Below, one piece after another: positions 1 through 6,476 of a DNA stretch of 6,973 nucleotides (position 1 is the first letter of the stretch; each line of letters begins with the position of its first letter). Where the stretch lies: NCBI GenBank assembly GCA_025449795.1, contig JANWIQ010000050.1, positions 1 to 6,973 of the forward strand, written 5' to 3'. The notes beneath the pieces are model-generated. The model searched no databases. It saw only the letters and a program-made list of their open reading frames with translations, and was not told where the DNA came from. The position numbers were made by a program, and so were the translations under genes. This stretch comes from Minisyncoccota bacterium (GTDB taxonomy: Bacteria; Patescibacteriota; Microgenomatia; Levybacterales; UBA12049).

Positions 1-63
1 ACTGAGGCTAAAAAATCTTTACTAGAAGCTAACAAGATCCTGACAAGGCCAACTAGCTCTTAA
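1..63 (+). CDS. Possible C-terminal tail of a gene that starts left of the window
   Basis: Frame 1 is open from the first base to a TAA at 61-63 and encodes TEAKKSLLEANKILTRPTSS. The other two plus frames close early (TGA at 3-5, TAG at 23-25). The peptide is charged and helix-like, followed by a polar tail, which would suit a protein C-terminus, but 20 codons give no family assignment. If real, it meets the leftward membrane-protein gene tail-to-tail with an 11-nt overlap, similar in style to the 4-nt convergent overlap at 3970-3973. It could equally be chance read-through of a short stretch, so confidence is low. Confidence 0.35.
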   Translation, partial: TEAKKSLLEANKILTRPTSS

Positions 64-640
64 GGCAGAATGCTTGATACGAAAGAGGGAAAATGACGAG
101 CGCTATAAGAGAAAGTACCAATAAGCATATTACTATTCCGTACCGCATACAGGTATTCTTTTTGAGGAATTGCCATACTCCAAAAAGAGAAAGCAGCTGG
201 AAAAAAAGTACTAAAGGAATAATTCTTTGTCCATAAGGGAAATTAGGGACAATATAAATTTCTATTATTTGTAATAAAATCCCCACACCCACGAAAACCC
301 ACAAAAATACATTTTTTCGGTAGCGTGTAACTACGTACCATATGCCCCCCATAACTCCAATTGCGCCTACGATTCCCACAAATTCTTCCAAAAAACGAAT
401 ATCCCAATATTGTAAAATGGTTTGCAATACTCCCCACGCAAGGGTAACTATCTTATTATGTAGTGCACGAATAACAAGTATCGGCATTCCTTTTTCTGCA
501 TTGGTTGCATTGAGTAAATTCGCTGCAAGTACTTGAGGGGTAAAATAAAAAGTACTGGAAAAAAGCCAACAGGAAAACCATCTGTGGAAAGCCGCCAGCT
601 CTACACCCCACGAAATACAAATAATAATAAGTTTTTTCAT
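53..640 (-). CDS. Small multi-pass membrane protein of unknown function, coupled to the upstream glycosyltransferase
   Basis: This encodes a 195-residue hydrophobic protein that I do not recognise. It has a hydrophobic N-terminus (about residues 3-18), then an amphipathic, probably extracytoplasmic stretch (about 35-85) with short motifs such as RALHNK and ILQYWDIRFLEEF. About four further membrane spans follow, near residues 87-104, 111-130, 139-158 and 166-184, and the tail is short. I chose the ATG at 638-640 because it overlaps the TGA of the upstream glycosyltransferase gene in an ATGA junction and has GGAG (644-647 on the plus strand) just before it. The ATG at 647-649, three codons upstream, is an alternative with no visible ribosome site. 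The overlap implies translational coupling and one transcript with the GT-C gene. A role in surface glycan assembly is therefore likely, but this rests only on context. It loosely resembles the middle portion of GT-C proteins (an amphipathic loop followed by a membrane hairpin), so it may be a companion subunit or a reduced relative. Confidence 0.7.
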   Translation of the reverse strand: MKKLIIICISWGVELAAFHRWFSCWLFSSTFYFTPQVLAANLLNATNAEKGMPILVIRALHNKIVTLAWGVLQTILQYWDIRFLEEFVGIVGAIGVMGGIWYVVTRYRKNVFLWVFVGVGILLQIIEIYIVPNFPYGQRIIPLVLFFQLLSLFGVWQFLKKNTCMRYGIVICLLVLSLIALVIFPLSYQAFCLKS

Positions 641-2154
641 AAACTCCATAGTTTGGCAAATGTATCCTGATTGAGATTGGGCAATAGTATAGTAACTACA
701 GGAGAGGCTGGGACAGCTGATCCTTTTTCTGATGTGATAAGAAGTGTCGTATGGTTACTTTCCAGGAGTGCAGAAGTGGTAGCGACATACCTTACTGGGA
801 TGTTGGGAATATAAAAAGAAAAATATTCCGTAACACATCCAATATCTGTATCGATAATAACTTTTTTGTAGGTAGTATTTTCTTTTGCAATTTGTTGGGC
901 TACTTGCTTACACGCACCACCCCAATCAATAAGTGCATCTTTTGGATAGTGTACATAATAATAATCCAAATAATATACAAATTCTATGCTTGCGACAAAA
1001 ACTGTCATGAAAATAACGACCTGCACCCATTTACTCTTTCGCAGTAGTAATTCATAAAACCCTAATCCTGTTAGGCAGGTATATGGAATTACTGCGTAGA
1101 GAAAACGCAGGCTATGTGGACTTGGGATCGTAAGAGCGGGTGTAATCGGCCCAACAATAAAAAGGGAAAAAAGTAAAAAACGGAGCATTTTACTGCTTGT
1201 GCGCGAAAGAAAGTAAAAACCCGCAACAATAAAAGGGAGCTGCCAAAGATATAAAAGTCCAAAGTCCTGTACTTGGTGCCTATTGATCTGATCGCCAAAC
1301 CGGAAAAGATAGGTAACGGAAAAATAGGATAGATAGTTTTTGCAAAAAATGACAATATCCGCTAGATATTTTTGCCAAAGAGGGGCATAAGAAAGGTGGG
1401 CAAATGCCGACGCTTGTTGAAACCTGGCAAATCCATTGGTAGTAAGTGTAAATATACTAAGCGGAATACACAAGAAAAGAAATACTATGGCTCCTACTAT
1501 CAATTTTGTCCTACGCGGCTTTTGTACAATGCCTATACCTAGTCCTGCAAGAAAACTACACGGGACCAGTAATTTGTATCCATCATAGGTGTAAAAAGTG
1601 ATCGCAAGGGTAATCGCTGCACAAAAAATAAGTACCATATTCTTTGATTTCAAAAAATAGAGATACAAAAGCAACGAAAGGGTGTAGAAAAATAGAGCAA
1701 CAGTAGCCTCAAAACCGCCACGGGAAAATTGTAAATGCCAAGAAGAGCATGCGAGAAACAACGCGCATAAAAGAGAAATTGTATCCGCATATTTTTGGGG
1801 TTTTGGGCTATCAGATAAGATAAATCGCATTACGAAGAAAAGTACAATAATCGTCAGCGTACCAAAGAGGGCCGACGGAAAGCGGATGGCAAACTCATTT
1901 TTACCAAATAGCGCCATACTTCCTGCGGTAAGATATATGTATACAGGCATCTTATATTCCCCAAACGCCTTAAATACAAGCGGATAGGCAACAGCGTATT
2001 GGTCTTTACCGGTAGTGAGAATATCGTATGCATTTAGCCCTATCGAAACTTCATCAAGATAGAGTCCAGGAGGATTTGTTGCAATGCGATATACCCGCAA
2101 AAAACCACCCAATAGGACAATGCATCCCAAGAAAAACAATACAATTTTTTTCAT
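637..2154 (-). CDS. GT-C fold membrane glycosyltransferase (family 39 / ArnT-PMT-like)
   Basis: A 505-residue polytopic membrane protein of the dolichyl-/polyprenyl-phosphate-sugar dependent GT-C superfamily (PMT/ArnT type). Such enzymes move a sugar from a lipid-phosphate donor to an acceptor on the outer face of the membrane. The first span is at residues 3-21. It is followed by the first extracytoplasmic loop with the acidic pair D34-E35 in GLYLDEVSIGLNAYD, the usual place of the catalytic aspartate in this fold. Other family-like stretches are FGEYKMPVYIY (64-74), HLQFSRGGFEA (140-150) and PSPHSLR (344-350). About ten spans end near residue 396, and a soluble C-terminal region of about 105 residues follows. 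The length suits the family. The start ATG at 2152-2154 has AGGAG 10 nt upstream and gives a normal signal-anchor-like N-terminus (MKKIVLFFLG). It is the first gene of a two-gene operon. The donor and acceptor sugars, and whether the product is a glycoprotein, lipid or cell-wall polymer, cannot be read from the sequence. Confidence 0.85.
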   Translation of the reverse strand: MKKIVLFFLGCIVLLGGFLRVYRIATNPPGLYLDEVSIGLNAYDILTTGKDQYAVAYPLVFKAFGEYKMPVYIYLTAGSMALFGKNEFAIRFPSALFGTLTIIVLFFVMRFILSDSPKPQKYADTISLLCALFLACSSWHLQFSRGGFEATVALFFYTLSLLLYLYFLKSKNMVLIFCAAITLAITFYTYDGYKLLVPCSFLAGLGIGIVQKPRRTKLIVGAIVFLFLCIPLSIFTLTTNGFARFQQASAFAHLSYAPLWQKYLADIVIFCKNYLSYFSVTYLFRFGDQINRHQVQDFGLLYLWQLPFIVAGFYFLSRTSSKMLRFLLFSLFIVGPITPALTIPSPHSLRFLYAVIPYTCLTGLGFYELLLRKSKWVQVVIFMTVFVASIEFVYYLDYYYVHYPKDALIDWGGACKQVAQQIAKENTTYKKVIIDTDIGCVTEYFSFYIPNIPVRYVATTSALLESNHTTLLITSEKGSAVPASPVVTILLPNLNQDTFAKLWSL

Positions 2155-2164
2155 GAAAATAATT

Positions 2165-2169
2165 CTCCT
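2165..2169 (-). promoter_or_regulatory. Ribosome binding site of the GT-C gene
   Basis: Reading leftward, AGGAG lies 10 nt before the ATG at 2152-2154. It is the clearest Shine-Dalgarno-like site in the window. The debranching, lon and PRC-barrel genes have none at a comparable position. Confidence 0.55.
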
Positions 2170-2172
2170 ACT

Positions 2173-2201
2173 ATTAACATATACCTATTCCATAAAGTCA
2201 A
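2173..2201 (-). promoter_or_regulatory. Candidate sigma-70-type promoter of the GT-C operon
   Basis: Reading leftward, a TTGACT -35 box (2196-2201) is followed after 17 nt by GTTAAT (2173-2178), which matches 4 of 6 positions of the -10 consensus. The expected transcription start near 2166 would give a leader of about 12 nt and would cut into the AGGAG at 2165-2169, which is a difficulty. An alternative start would come from the better -10 box TATAAA at 2220-2225, but its -35 (TGGCAG, 2243-2248) is poor. Which one is used cannot be decided by eye. Confidence 0.4.
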
Positions 2202-2271
2202 GGTGAAAAACGCAATATTTTTATAGGATTAATTTTGCACAACTGCCACTAGATTTCTTGCAAAGATTTAC

Positions 2272-2277
2272 TACAAT
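2272..2277 (+). promoter_or_regulatory. Candidate -10 box of the debranching-enzyme gene (leaderless arrangement)
   Basis: TACAAT lies exactly 7 nt before the ATG at 2285-2287, the spacing expected if transcription begins on the A of the start codon. No good -35 box stands 16-19 nt upstream and there is no extended TG, so by itself the site is weak. The support is the absence of any ribosome site before the possible starts and the parallel with the stronger TACAAT promoter at 6462-6467. Confidence 0.3.
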
Positions 2278-2284
2278 ACGTTGC

Positions 2285-3973
2285 ATGATTGTACTGCCGA
2301 AAATATCAAAACCATTACAAATTTTGTCTATGGCCATGCTTTTGACAAAGAAAAAAATTATTGCAGCAGCATATCCTACCCAAGATTTTCCCCAATATGA
2401 GGATTTTGTAAAAAAAATACGCCGCCAAAAAGAACGATCCATATATGCAAGCGCCAGCGAACTCTATTTTGCCGCCTTTTTTGGGAGAGACGCTATTGAG
2501 GCGGCTGAAGATTTACTCATGAAAGACCCCACATTTGCCCGTGACCTTATTCCCCTTCTCGCTGCACACCAGGGTACCCAATACAATCTCATCACAGAAG
2601 AAGAACCAGGCCGCATCCATCATGAATATCGCATGAGCCCGCAAATGTATTTCGAAACAACAGGGGAAGAGCTTCCAAAGAAAGTTGCAGCTATTTATGA
2701 ACGGCTTTCAAAAATGTGGGGTGGAAATGAGCGGGAAATGACCTATTATGGCAGCGTAGACGCCACACCGTTATACGTAAAATTAGTCGCCAATTATATA
2801 GAACTTACCCAGGATGTGGATATACTCTCTGCTACGTATAACGACAAAGATGGCAGAGAAAAGACTATCCGTGAAAGCGTGCTAGAAGCAATGGAATGGA
2901 CCGTGGGAAGAGTGGAGAAAGGACCTCGGGAAGATGTGCTTAATATTGCCAAACCACAGGAAGCAGAAAAACGATTGCCTCTCTTGGAGTATAAAAGAAG
3001 TAGCGAATATGGCATTACTAATCAAATATGGAAAGATTCTCTCACCTCGGTATTACACGAAAATGGACAACTTGCCAACAACACATACCCTATTGCCACA
3101 ATCGAATTACAAGGACATGTCTACGATGCCCTCATGAAAGCAGCAAAAATTTTTATTGGAGACTTTCCCGACAAAGCCATTAGCTGGAGTGGATTAGCAA
3201 AAAAAATACAGCACGTTGTATTGGAAAAATTTTGGCTTGCGGAAAGAGGATATTTCGCAATGGCAATTGACCGAGACGATAAAGGAAATTATCGATTGGT
3301 TAAAACACTCACTTCAGACCAAACCGAATTACTTAATACGGGAATTTTTGATACTCTCTCTTTTTCCCAAAAGAATACCTATATTTCTGGCATTATCCAA
3401 CAGGTATATACCCATGACTTTTTGACGGACGTAGGAATCCGCTGTAGATCTCTGCATTACGATACATTGGTAAATTTTTGGGATTATCATGGAAGCCGGG
3501 CAGTATGGATAAAGGCAACATACGATTTTGTAAAAGGGCTGGAAAGACAAGGATTTTATCAACTCGCAAAACAATTAAAGTTTCGAATCCTTAATGGTAT
3601 ACGTGTGAGTGGAAGTTTTGTGGAGCTTTTTTATGTTGCCGCAAGTGGACAAGTTGCCTATGATCCCCTCATAAAAAGACAAACTAAAATCCATGAAGAA
3701 ATTGATGCAACTACAGTCCCTGAGCATATGCAAACCTGGACTGCATCAGCGGTTGCTGCAATAGAATTCAGTCTCTCACTTGAGGCATTTGCCCACAGAG
3801 AATCTTGGAAGGAAAAAATGGAAGATGATCTTTTGAGGAGAAATCCGGAAGTTACCCTTATTACTTCTCCTCGAAAAGCATATAAAGCATTGCCAAAAAA
3901 GTATTCATTCACTATTAATGTGGAAAAGGGACATCAGTCAGAAGAAAATTTTAAAAAAAGGCAACAGATTTAG
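2285..3973 (+). CDS. Glycogen-debranching / amylo-alpha-1,6-glucosidase type glycosidase, catalytic domain only
   Basis: A cytoplasmic-looking 562-residue protein with no signal peptide, matching the (alpha/alpha)6-barrel domain of amylo-alpha-1,6-glucosidase / glycogen debranching proteins. These hydrolyse alpha-1,6 branch stubs or related alpha-glucosidic bonds. Motifs in order, numbered from this start: FFGRDAIEAA (65-74, like the family's FGRDSL), EEEPGRIHHEYR (105-116, like EEePGKI.HE.R), YYGSVDATPLY (154-164), YGITNQIWKDS (242-252), IATIELQGHVYDAL (270-283), WDYHGSRAVW (399-408, like YH.GSVWP), GSFVELFYV (443-451, like PELFCG) and MQTWTASAVAA (482-492, like PQAW.A.A). The likely catalytic acids are D251 in WKDS and E447 in VELF, by analogy only. 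The N-terminal domain found in many larger relatives is absent. The start is uncertain: ATG 2285 fits a -10 box 7 nt upstream, while ATG 2330, ATG 2336 and TTG 2258 are in frame, none has a ribosome site, and the conserved region would fit a start at 2336. It stands alone and ends 4 nt inside the lon stop region. Substrate specificity is inferred. Confidence 0.82.
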   Translation: MIVLPKISKPLQILSMAMLLTKKKIIAAAYPTQDFPQYEDFVKKIRRQKERSIYASASELYFAAFFGRDAIEAAEDLLMKDPTFARDLIPLLAAHQGTQYNLITEEEPGRIHHEYRMSPQMYFETTGEELPKKVAAIYERLSKMWGGNEREMTYYGSVDATPLYVKLVANYIELTQDVDILSATYNDKDGREKTIRESVLEAMEWTVGRVEKGPREDVLNIAKPQEAEKRLPLLEYKRSSEYGITNQIWKDSLTSVLHENGQLANNTYPIATIELQGHVYDALMKAAKIFIGDFPDKAISWSGLAKKIQHVVLEKFWLAERGYFAMAIDRDDKGNYRLVKTLTSDQTELLNTGIFDTLSFSQKNTYISGIIQQVYTHDFLTDVGIRCRSLHYDTLVNFWDYHGSRAVWIKATYDFVKGLERQGFYQLAKQLKFRILNGIRVSGSFVELFYVAASGQVAYDPLIKRQTKIHEEIDATTVPEHMQTWTASAVAAIEFSLSLEAFAHRESWKEKMEDDLLRRNPEVTLITSPRKAYKALPKKYSFTINVEKGHQSEENFKKRQQI

Positions 3974-6342
3974 TCTATGTGTTGTGCGTGAATCTGTGGG
4001 CGCTCTACCATACGAGCTTGTGGTGTACTTTTTCTTTCGATTGGACGTACGAGCGCTACCGGCAACACTTCATCCAATTGTGAAACAAAAACAAATTTGA
4101 GATCTTTAATCACTTCTTTTGGTACATCTTCAAGATCTTTCTTATTTTCCTTTGGCATAACAACTGTCTTAATACCTGCTCTGTGTGCAGCAATCACTTT
4201 CTCTTTTACACCACCAATTTCTAATGCTCTCCCTCGCAAGGTTACTTCTCCAGTCATAGCCACTGTCCTATGCACTGGAATTTTCGTAAGCGCCGATACC
4301 ACAGCGGTTGTTATCGCAAGACCTGCCGATGGACCATCTTTTGGCACCGCACCTTCAGGAACATGAATATGGATATCTGTTTTTTGGAACACTTTATCTG
4401 GTATTCCAAAGCTATCAGCGCGAGAACGGATATAGGAAATTGCCGCTTGTGCAGATTCTTTCATAACGTCCCCTAATTGTCCCGTGAGAATCAGTTGACC
4501 TTTTCCAGGCATGAGTGCAACTTCGATAAAGAGAATATCTCCTCCTGCTTCTGTCCATGCAAGTCCTGTACTCATACCTGTTTCATCTTTTTTCTCAATA
4601 AGGGTTGCATTTACCCGCTCAGGACCTAGATACTTGGTAACATTTTTGTTGGTAATTTGTATTTTTCCTTTTTTCCCTTCGGCGATCTGTTTTGCAACTT
4701 TTCTAAAAATAGTTGAGAGTTTCCTTTCAAGGTTTCTTACTCCCGCTTCCCTTGTATAATGGGAAATGACATATTTTATTGCCTCATCGGTAAGCTCTAT
4801 TTGTGCATTTTTTAACCCATTGGATTCGAGCAATTTTTTGTAAAGGAATTTTTTAGCGATGTGAAATTTTTCATCTTGGGTATATCCTGCAAAATTAATA
4901 ATTTCCAATCTATCCCGAAGCGCAGGTGGAATGGTATCCAATACATTAGCAGTAGTAATAAACATCACATTGGATAGATCAAAAGGAACTTCCAAATAAT
5001 GGTCGGAGAACGCATGGTTTTGCTCCGGGTCCAATGCTTCTAAAAGCGCACTTGAAGGATCTCCTCGAAAATCTGCACCTACTTTATCGATTTCGTCCAA
5101 CATGAATACAGGATTATTTGTCCCAGCATCTTTAATGCCTTGGATAATTCTTCCAGGTAGTGCCCCGACATAGGTTCGTCGGTGACCGCGAATTTCTGCT
5201 TCATCCCGTATGCCGCCAAGAGAAACTTTTACAAATTTCCTTCCAAGGGAACGGGCAATAGACTTTCCAATAGATGTTTTTCCAACACCAGGAGGACCTG
5301 CAAAACATAATATTGGTCCTCGCATTTTTCCAGCAAGTTTCCTGACTGCGAGATATTCAGTAATGCGCTCTTTTGCTTTTTCAAGGCCAAAGTGGTCTTC
5401 ATTAAGTATTTTTTCTGCAGATTTTATTTCCACCGTATCGGCACTACTTTTGCTCCAGGGCAAATCAACCAACCACTCAACATAGTTGCGGATATATCCG
5501 GCTTCTGGATTAAATTGGTTCATTTGTCCAAGTTTTTTGATTTCTTTTTTTGCCTTTTCTTCTACATCTTCCGGCATGCCGGCTTTTTTCATTTTTTCTA
5601 ACAACTCTTTTGTCTCACTTGCTTCCTCACCGTCTTCTGCCAATTCTTTTTCTATTGTTTTTAGTCTTTCCCGAAGTATTGCTTCCCGTGCACCTTTCTC
5701 AAAACGCTCTTGTGTTTTATTGGCAATTCTCCTCTCAAGCTCCAATATTTTAATCTCGCGCGCCAAAAGCTCGGCAATTTTATCGAGTCTCTCTTTTACA
5801 TTGGTCATCTCTAGAATTTGCTGGCGCTCTTGTGGCTTAAGGTCCAGTACTGACGCAACCAAATCAGCCAACTCTGCAGGTGAAGTCTCCGACATAATAT
5901 TCATGAATACCAAAAAATCTGCAGATTTTCCAAGATTCATCGCTCTTCTAAATTCGTTTGCGATGTGGTTGCAAAGCGCCTTTGTCTCAGGAGTATCCTC
6001 AACAATATCCGGTATTTCGGAAACTTTTGCTAAGAGATAGGAATCGTGTTCTTCATAGGAGATGATCTTTACCCGTTGTAATCCACGAACTTGGGCATTT
6101 ATTTCTCCGTCTGTTCGTATCATTCTTTCGATACGGGAAAGCGTCCCTATCTCATACAAATCTCCTGTTGCAGGATCTGTCACGCGGGAATTTCTTTGCA
6201 ATACAAAACACACGACTCGTTCATGTTGGAAAGAAGATTCCAGCGCTGCAAGACTTTTCGGTCTTCCAAAAGTAAGCACGGAGTCTGTGTGGGGAAAAAT
6301 GATGCCATCTCGAATTGGTATTACAGGTACTAATTTATCCAT
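3970..6342 (-). CDS. lon: ATP-dependent protease Lon (LonA type)
   Basis: A 790-residue soluble AAA+ serine protease that unfolds and degrades damaged and regulatory proteins in the cytoplasm. The N-terminal substrate-binding domain (about 1-200) opens with LVPVIPIRDGIIFPHTD, typical of LonA, which supports this start. A charged helical, coiled-coil-like linker lies at about 185-275. The AAA+ module has Walker A GPPGVGKT (349-356, K355), Walker B FMLDEID (413-419, D416/E417), sensor-1 FITTAN (461-466) and the sensor-2 region REAGVRNLER (531-540). The protease domain has the catalytic dyad S672 (in PKDGPSAG) and K715 (in GGVKEK). Length and order match the family and no key residue is missing. 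A polar tail of about 25 residues (766-790) follows the protease fold. The gene is monocistronic as far as can be seen. It has no clear ribosome site in its roughly 33-nt leader. A CIRCE-like operator covers its promoter, so heat-shock induction through HrcA is inferred. It converges on the debranching-enzyme gene with a 4-nt stop overlap. Confidence 0.98.
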   Translation of the reverse strand: MDKLVPVIPIRDGIIFPHTDSVLTFGRPKSLAALESSFQHERVVCFVLQRNSRVTDPATGDLYEIGTLSRIERMIRTDGEINAQVRGLQRVKIISYEEHDSYLLAKVSEIPDIVEDTPETKALCNHIANEFRRAMNLGKSADFLVFMNIMSETSPAELADLVASVLDLKPQERQQILEMTNVKERLDKIAELLAREIKILELERRIANKTQERFEKGAREAILRERLKTIEKELAEDGEEASETKELLEKMKKAGMPEDVEEKAKKEIKKLGQMNQFNPEAGYIRNYVEWLVDLPWSKSSADTVEIKSAEKILNEDHFGLEKAKERITEYLAVRKLAGKMRGPILCFAGPPGVGKTSIGKSIARSLGRKFVKVSLGGIRDEAEIRGHRRTYVGALPGRIIQGIKDAGTNNPVFMLDEIDKVGADFRGDPSSALLEALDPEQNHAFSDHYLEVPFDLSNVMFITTANVLDTIPPALRDRLEIINFAGYTQDEKFHIAKKFLYKKLLESNGLKNAQIELTDEAIKYVISHYTREAGVRNLERKLSTIFRKVAKQIAEGKKGKIQITNKNVTKYLGPERVNATLIEKKDETGMSTGLAWTEAGGDILFIEVALMPGKGQLILTGQLGDVMKESAQAAISYIRSRADSFGIPDKVFQKTDIHIHVPEGAVPKDGPSAGLAITTAVVSALTKIPVHRTVAMTGEVTLRGRALEIGGVKEKVIAAHRAGIKTVVMPKENKKDLEDVPKEVIKDLKFVFVSQLDEVLPVALVRPIERKSTPQARMVERPQIHAQHID

Positions 6343-6359
6343 AATTAAAAATATTCAGC

Positions 6360-6372
6360 CACAAATTTTGTG
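6360..6372. repeat. 13-nt perfect palindrome in the lon leader
   Basis: CACAAA and TTTGTG flank one central base, giving perfect symmetry. It would lie about 3-16 nt inside the predicted lon transcript. It could be a second operator half or chance in AT-rich DNA. The loop is too tight for a stable full RNA hairpin, and there is no T-run making it a terminator. Confidence 0.4.
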
Positions 6373-6376
6373 TGTA

Positions 6377-6404
6377 TTAGCACTCTATCATACTTAACTG
6401 CTAA
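6377..6404 (-). promoter_or_regulatory. CIRCE-like operator of lon (putative HrcA site)
   Basis: The known CIRCE consensus is TTAGCACTC, 9 nt, GAGTGCTAA. Here 6377-6385 is a perfect TTAGCACTC. The other arm, AACTGCTAA at 6396-6404, agrees at 7 of 9 positions including the whole TGCTAA core, and the spacer is 10 nt. The element covers the -10 box and most of the spacer of the lon promoter, where a bound repressor would block RNA polymerase. CIRCE control of lon is known in some bacteria such as mycoplasmas. HrcA itself is not in the window. The extra spacer base is unusual, so binding is inferred. Confidence 0.6.
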
Positions 6405-6411
6405 CTGTCAA
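6382..6411 (-). promoter_or_regulatory. Putative lon promoter
   Basis: Reading leftward, a perfect TTGACA -35 box (6406-6411) is followed after 18 nt by TAGAGT (6382-6387, 4 of 6 positions), preceded by TG plus one base as in extended -10 promoters. Transcription would start near 6375 and give a leader of about 33 nt. The -35 box directly abuts the CIRCE-like repeat and the -10 box lies inside it. Confidence 0.6.
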
Positions 6412-6437
6412 GGGGGTTGCCCAAAATAATTTCATGG

Positions 6438-6467
6438 TTGACACAAGAAGAAGTAGGCTCCTACAAT
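6438..6467 (+). promoter_or_regulatory. Strong sigma-70-type promoter of the PRC-barrel gene, leaderless arrangement
   Basis: A perfect TTGACA (6438-6443), an 18-nt spacer and TACAAT (6462-6467, 5 of 6 positions) point rightward. The ATG follows 9 nt after the -10 box, so the mRNA should have no leader or only 1-3 bases. A small inverted repeat, GTAGG-CT-CCTAC at 6453-6464, lies across the spacer and the start of the -10 box and might be an operator, though it is short. The -35 box is 26 nt from that of the divergent lon promoter. Confidence 0.65.
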
Positions 6468-6476
6468 TAAAACACG

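Noticed and set aside
751..1047. 98-codon plus-strand frame opposite the GT-C gene
   Set aside because: It is antisense to the soluble C-terminal region of a well-supported enzyme, and its composition is a by-product of the AT-rich sense frame.
2220..2225. TATAAA on the minus strand as the main GT-C promoter
   Set aside because: The -10 is good, but the matching -35 position (TGGCAG) is poor. It is kept only as an alternative in the promoter entry.
5486..6040. 184-codon open frame on the plus strand inside lon
   Set aside because: It lies fully antisense to the conserved lon coding sequence, its serine/phenylalanine-rich composition is what reverse reading of lysine/glutamate-rich helices gives, and it has no promoter or ribosome site.
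6062..6397. 111-codon open frame on the plus strand over the lon 5' end and promoter
   Set aside because: It is antisense to the conserved LonA N-terminal domain and runs into the CIRCE-like repeat. It has no recognisable protein features.
6453..6464. GTAGG-CT-CCTAC inverted repeat as a terminator or riboswitch
   Set aside because: It has only 5-bp arms and a 2-base loop and lies inside the promoter, upstream of the transcription start. It is at most a short operator.
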